Shown here in pieces: positions 6,338 through 7,918 of a stretch of 7,918 bases of DNA. Location of the stretch: positions 1 to 7,918 of the forward strand of contig JAEYRU010000118.1 in NCBI GenBank assembly GCA_023435335.1, written 5' to 3'. This stretch comes from Pseudomonadota bacterium (GTDB lineage Bacteria; Pseudomonadota; Alphaproteobacteria; Rhizobiales; Rhizobiaceae). The notes under the pieces were generated by a model, which did no database searches, was not told the origin of the DNA, and was given only the letters and a program-made list of their open reading frames with translations. Position 1 is the stretch's first letter. Each line of letters opens with the position of its first letter. Position numbers and translations under genes: made by a program.

Positions 6338-6678
6338 GGATCGAGCTGCGGGAATTGGTGTTCACCAGAGGGACCGAGTGGCAGCGGCCTCGCCCAAAGA
6401 ACGGCGGCGAGGTCGAGCGGGGCATACAGATGCGGGAACAGCGCGCCGCCGCGCGAGACCTCGTACTTCAGCGCCGTGTCCAGTTTATCGCCATCGACGG
6501 CGATGAGCAGCAGGTCGTCTTGCCCGGAGAAGTGCTTCGCCGCTGTCTCCTTCACCTGGTCGGCCGTCGAAAAATGTATGAACCCGTCCTTAAGATCGAC
6601 CGCGGCCCCCGCGAAGCTGCCGGCTGCTTCGGCCTCCTGCCAGAGCGCGCGCGGACAAATCTTGTATATGATCGACAT
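6334..6678 (-). CDS. DUF952 domain protein (114 aa)
   Basis: Small cytoplasmic protein made up almost entirely of one DUF952 domain. Visible family hallmarks: MSIIYKICPRALWQEAEAAG at the N-terminus, DLKDGFIHFSTADQV (28-42) with the conserved His-x-Ser, ETAAKHFSGQDDLLLIAVD (44-62), and the SRGGALFPHLYAPL segment (75-88) followed by AVLWARPLPL. Activity is not established; I recall DUF952 being placed with ADP-ribosyltransferase-like folds, but cannot confirm that here. The start is the ATG ending at 6678, which places IIYKI at the expected N-terminus; the longer reading to 6831 would run through the divergent spacer and into the next gene. It is the first gene of a two-gene operon with pyrD, overlapping it by ATGA. 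Its only visible leader is the 118-nt divergent spacer shared with the secreted coiled-coil gene. Confidence 0.9.
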   Translation of the reverse strand: MSIIYKICPRALWQEAEAAGSFAGAAVDLKDGFIHFSTADQVKETAAKHFSGQDDLLLIAVDGDKLDTALKYEVSRGGALFPHLYAPLDLAAVLWARPLPLGPSGEHQFPQLDP

Positions 6679-6783
6679 GAGAGGCCTATAGTTGCCATGC
6701 GTGCCGGGCGAAAGATGCTTCAACTGCATATTCCCGATTTCAACCGCAATTCCGGCGGATGGTGATATGCTGCGTTCAAAATC

Positions 6784-6789
6784 AAGGAG
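6784..6789 (+). promoter_or_regulatory. Ribosome binding site for the secreted coiled-coil protein
   Basis: AAGGAG seven bases before ATG 6797. It decides the start in favour of a signal-peptide-bearing product over the in-frame ATG at 6692. Confidence 0.7.
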
Positions 6790-6796
6790 CCTATCC

Positions 6797-7223
6797 ATGC
6801 GCGCTCTGCAAGCCGTTCTCGGCGTCGCCACGCTGCTGGCGATGTCGGCACCCTCGTTCGCACAGGATGCGGAGCGTTACCGGCTCGAGCGAACCGAAAA
6901 CGGCTTCGTCCGCATGGACGTTCGCACGGGCGAAATGTCTTTCTGCGAGGAGCGTCGGGGAGAGCTGGTATGCCGGCCGGGCGGCGATGCGCGGATCGCC
7001 GGCGTCGATCGGATCCAGGAACTGAACCGGAAGATCGACCAACTCGAGGAACGGATCGCCCGTCTGGAGGCCGGTCACGGCCCAGCCGGGCGCTGGTCTG
7101 CCGAGCGAGGAGGAGTTCGAGCGCACCATGACGTTCATGGAGCGCTTCCTGCGCCGGTTCTGGGGCGTAGCCAAGGATCTGGAGCGGGACTCGGGGACCG
7201 AGCCGGCGCCGGACCGCACCTGA
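6797..7223 (+). CDS. Secreted coiled-coil protein, apparent frameshift near residue 92
   Basis: A periplasmic or envelope protein. The N-terminus is a clear signal peptide: MRALQAVLGVATLLAMSAPSFA, cleaved at SFA/QD (22/23). The mature part has ERYRLERTENGFVRMDVRTG, then two cysteines about nine residues apart (50 and 59) that could form a disulfide. A short coiled coil follows (about 72-92, RIQELNRKIDQLEERIARLE). After about 7070 the coding character moves by one base: the + frame ending at TGA 7221-7223 reads LPSEEEFERTMTFMERF, RRFWGVAKDLERD and a TEPAPDRT tail, an acidic amphipathic end that fits the first part. The unshifted frame gives a low-complexity Gly/Ala/Arg tail to 7234. One extra base between about 7070 and 7095, for example in gccggtc, would explain it. 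Repaired length is about 141 aa. I know similar proteins only as hypothetical ones in Hyphomicrobiales; function unknown. It converges on the next gene with a 7-nt gap. Confidence 0.72.
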
Positions 7224-7230
7224 CCGACGG

Positions 7231-7641
7231 CTAGCCCTTGACCGCAACACGCTCCGCGACCGGCAATGTGCTTTCGAAACCGAGGCCGATGAATACCAGC
7301 GAGGTGACGAAGAATACGCAGCTGATGACGAACACGCGCTGGGCGTAATAGCCGTAGACCTCGCGCATCATGTTCATGAAGACCGCGCGTGCCGGATCGT
7401 TCCTGGGACGCTCGTGCTTTTCGAGGTAGATCCACACCTCGGTATATTTTGGCTGCTGGCGCATCGCGATGAACGCCTTGACCACGAGGATGGCGGACAT
7501 CCCCAATGCAAGCACCGCACCGGCGCGGAAAGCCGCGACGGGACTGAAGGAAAAAGCAAACATCACGCATACGATCGCCAGCCAGCCGAACATGACGGCG
7601 CGGCCGACACAGGAAAAAGCAATCTGCCTGGTCCGTTCCAT
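7231..7641 (-). CDS. Uncharacterised inner membrane protein, about 3 helices (136 aa)
   Basis: Integral membrane protein. After MERTRQIAFSC come two hydrophobic helices close together (about 13-33, VGRAVMFGWLAIVCVMFAF; and about 38-60, FRAGAVLALGMSAILVVKAF). Then comes a cytosolic or periplasmic loop of some 40 residues with the charged segment MRQQPKYTEVWIYLEKHERPRNDPARAVF (60-88) and REVYGYYAQR, and a third helix at about 103-121 (FVISCVFFVTSLVFIGL), ending VAVKG. I do not recognise a named family. The ATG ending at 7641 is chosen because it precedes the hydrophobic core and a GGGAA site lies roughly ten bases upstream; the longer reading to 7734 has a cysteine-rich unlikely N-terminus and would include the promoter. 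An EcfG-type promoter motif lies at 7670-7694. Its 3' end is 7 nt from the convergent secreted-protein gene. Confidence 0.82.
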   Translation of the reverse strand: MERTRQIAFSCVGRAVMFGWLAIVCVMFAFSFSPVAAFRAGAVLALGMSAILVVKAFIAMRQQPKYTEVWIYLEKHERPRNDPARAVFMNMMREVYGYYAQRVFVISCVFFVTSLVFIGLGFESTLPVAERVAVKG

Positions 7642-7669
7642 GTGAGGGATTCCCGGTTTGCCGCAATTT

Positions 7670-7694
7670 AACTTTGTTACGCAGCGGGAGTTCC
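7670..7694 (-). promoter_or_regulatory. EcfG-type (general stress response) promoter, minus strand
   Basis: On the minus strand: GGAAC (plus 7690-7694), 16-nt spacer, AGTT (plus 7670-7673), the same architecture as the two motifs at 1827-1851 and 1877-1901. The implied leader to the ATG ending at 7641 is about 20-25 nt. This places the 136-aa membrane protein in the candidate stress regulon; EcfG use is inferred from the motif. Confidence 0.62.
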
Positions 7695-7798
7695 GACAAG
7701 TAACATTACGGGTACCCGAATTCGTGTGAGGCATCGCGTTGACGGGCTCGCGGATATGCGACTAAGGCCGGTCGGCGCTCCGGGGAAAACTACGGCGC

Positions 7799-7826
7799 TT
7801 GAAATGACGGTCCGCACCCGCATAAT
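7799..7826 (+). promoter_or_regulatory. Possible sigma-70-type promoter of the response regulator
   Basis: TTGAAA at 7799-7804, 16-nt spacer, CATAAT at 7821-7826; each hexamer is close to TTGACA/TATAAT. The predicted start near 7833 lies about 37 nt before the GTG at 7870. Only motif evidence, so moderate to low confidence. Confidence 0.4.
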
Positions 7827-7869
7827 CGATGCCGGTACGGGGCATCCCACGGATGCGAGGAGGGGCAAG

Positions 7870-7918
7870 GTGGCATCTGGCTACAAATTCGTGGTTGCGG
7901 ACGACCATCCGCTGTTCC
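7870..7918 (+). CDS. Response regulator, NarL/FixJ (LuxR) type, 5' end only
   Basis: Only the first 16 codons are in the window: MASGYKFVVADDHPLF. The strand FVVADDHPLF with the paired acidic residues DD followed by HPLF is the characteristic beginning of NarL/FixJ-type receiver domains, where the acidic pair helps bind Mg2+ next to the phosphorylated Asp further on. The GTG start is decided by an excellent AGGAGG site at 7858-7863, six bases upstream. The phosphoacceptor Asp and the expected LuxR-type DNA-binding domain are beyond the window edge, so subfamily and target genes cannot be read. The upstream spacer (7642-7869) is shared with the divergent membrane protein gene and carries a possible sigma-70-type promoter. 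The start does not look like PhyR, which opens with a sigma-like domain. Confidence 0.8.
   Translation, partial: MASGYKFVVADDHPLF

Noticed and set aside
6679..6796. Promoters in the DUF952/secreted-protein divergent spacer
   Set aside because: Candidates such as TATGCT on the plus strand and AACTAT on the minus strand lack a -35 at acceptable spacing; promoters must be present but I cannot place them.
1..7918. CRISPR array, IS element, tRNA, attachment site or toxin-antitoxin pair
   Set aside because: No regularly spaced repeats, transposase motifs, cloverleaf-like sequence or terminal repeats seen; the divergent small genes are not organised like a toxin-antitoxin operon.

Overview
The window reads as chromosomal DNA from an alphaproteobacterium, most likely of the order Hyphomicrobiales (Mesorhizobium/Phyllobacteriaceae-like). 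The basis is high GC, codon usage rich in GCC/GGC/CTG, rhizobial-type small proteins (DUF6460-like, DUF3606-like), a DUF952 gene coupled to pyrD, and promoter motifs of the alphaproteobacterial general stress response sigma factor EcfG/RpoE2. Genus assignment is inference. No tRNA, rRNA, IS element, CRISPR array or phage gene was seen. It looks like an ordinary core/accessory chromosomal stretch, not a mobile island.

Layout. From 49 to 1507 (+) lies a TrkH-type potassium transporter gene whose first third is broken by two apparent single-base deletions. From 1627 to 2061 two very small genes diverge from a 120-nt spacer: a 58-aa DUF3606-like protein (-) and a 45-aa single-span membrane peptide (+). 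After about 290 nt without a gene come three + strand genes: a saccharopine-dehydrogenase-like Rossmann protein (2354-3451), an 87-aa DUF6460-type membrane protein with a GTG start (3545-3808) and a DinF-type MATE transporter (3891-5249). The MATE gene converges on, and overlaps by 4 nt, pyrD (5246-6337, -), which is itself translationally coupled by an ATGA overlap to an upstream DUF952 gene (6334-6678, -). On the other side of a 118-nt spacer is a small secreted coiled-coil protein (6797-7223, +) with an apparent single-base insertion near its 3' third. It converges on a 136-aa membrane protein (7231-7641, -). The window ends in the first 16 codons of a NarL/FixJ-type response regulator (7870 onward, +).

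How the parts may work together. The most notable signal is regulatory. Three perfect GGAAC-N16-NGTT motifs, the form recognised by EcfG-family sigma factors, occur in the window. All three are intergenic, correctly oriented, and placed so that the leader would be only about 15-25 nt: two back to back between the small genes at 1803 and 1924, and one in front of the membrane protein at 7641. In a by-eye scan of every GGAAC and GTTCC I found no other match with this spacing. This suggests a local set of small stress-responsive (possibly envelope) proteins under the PhyR-NepR-EcfG system. pyrD is a de novo pyrimidine synthesis gene; TrkH and MATE are ion and solute transporters.

The three single-base indels in two otherwise normal genes all fall at or next to short homopolymers. 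Sequence or assembly error is therefore at least as likely as true gene decay. I did not find an obviously new multi-gene system; the candidate stress regulon and the unannotatably small membrane peptide are the parts most worth following up.
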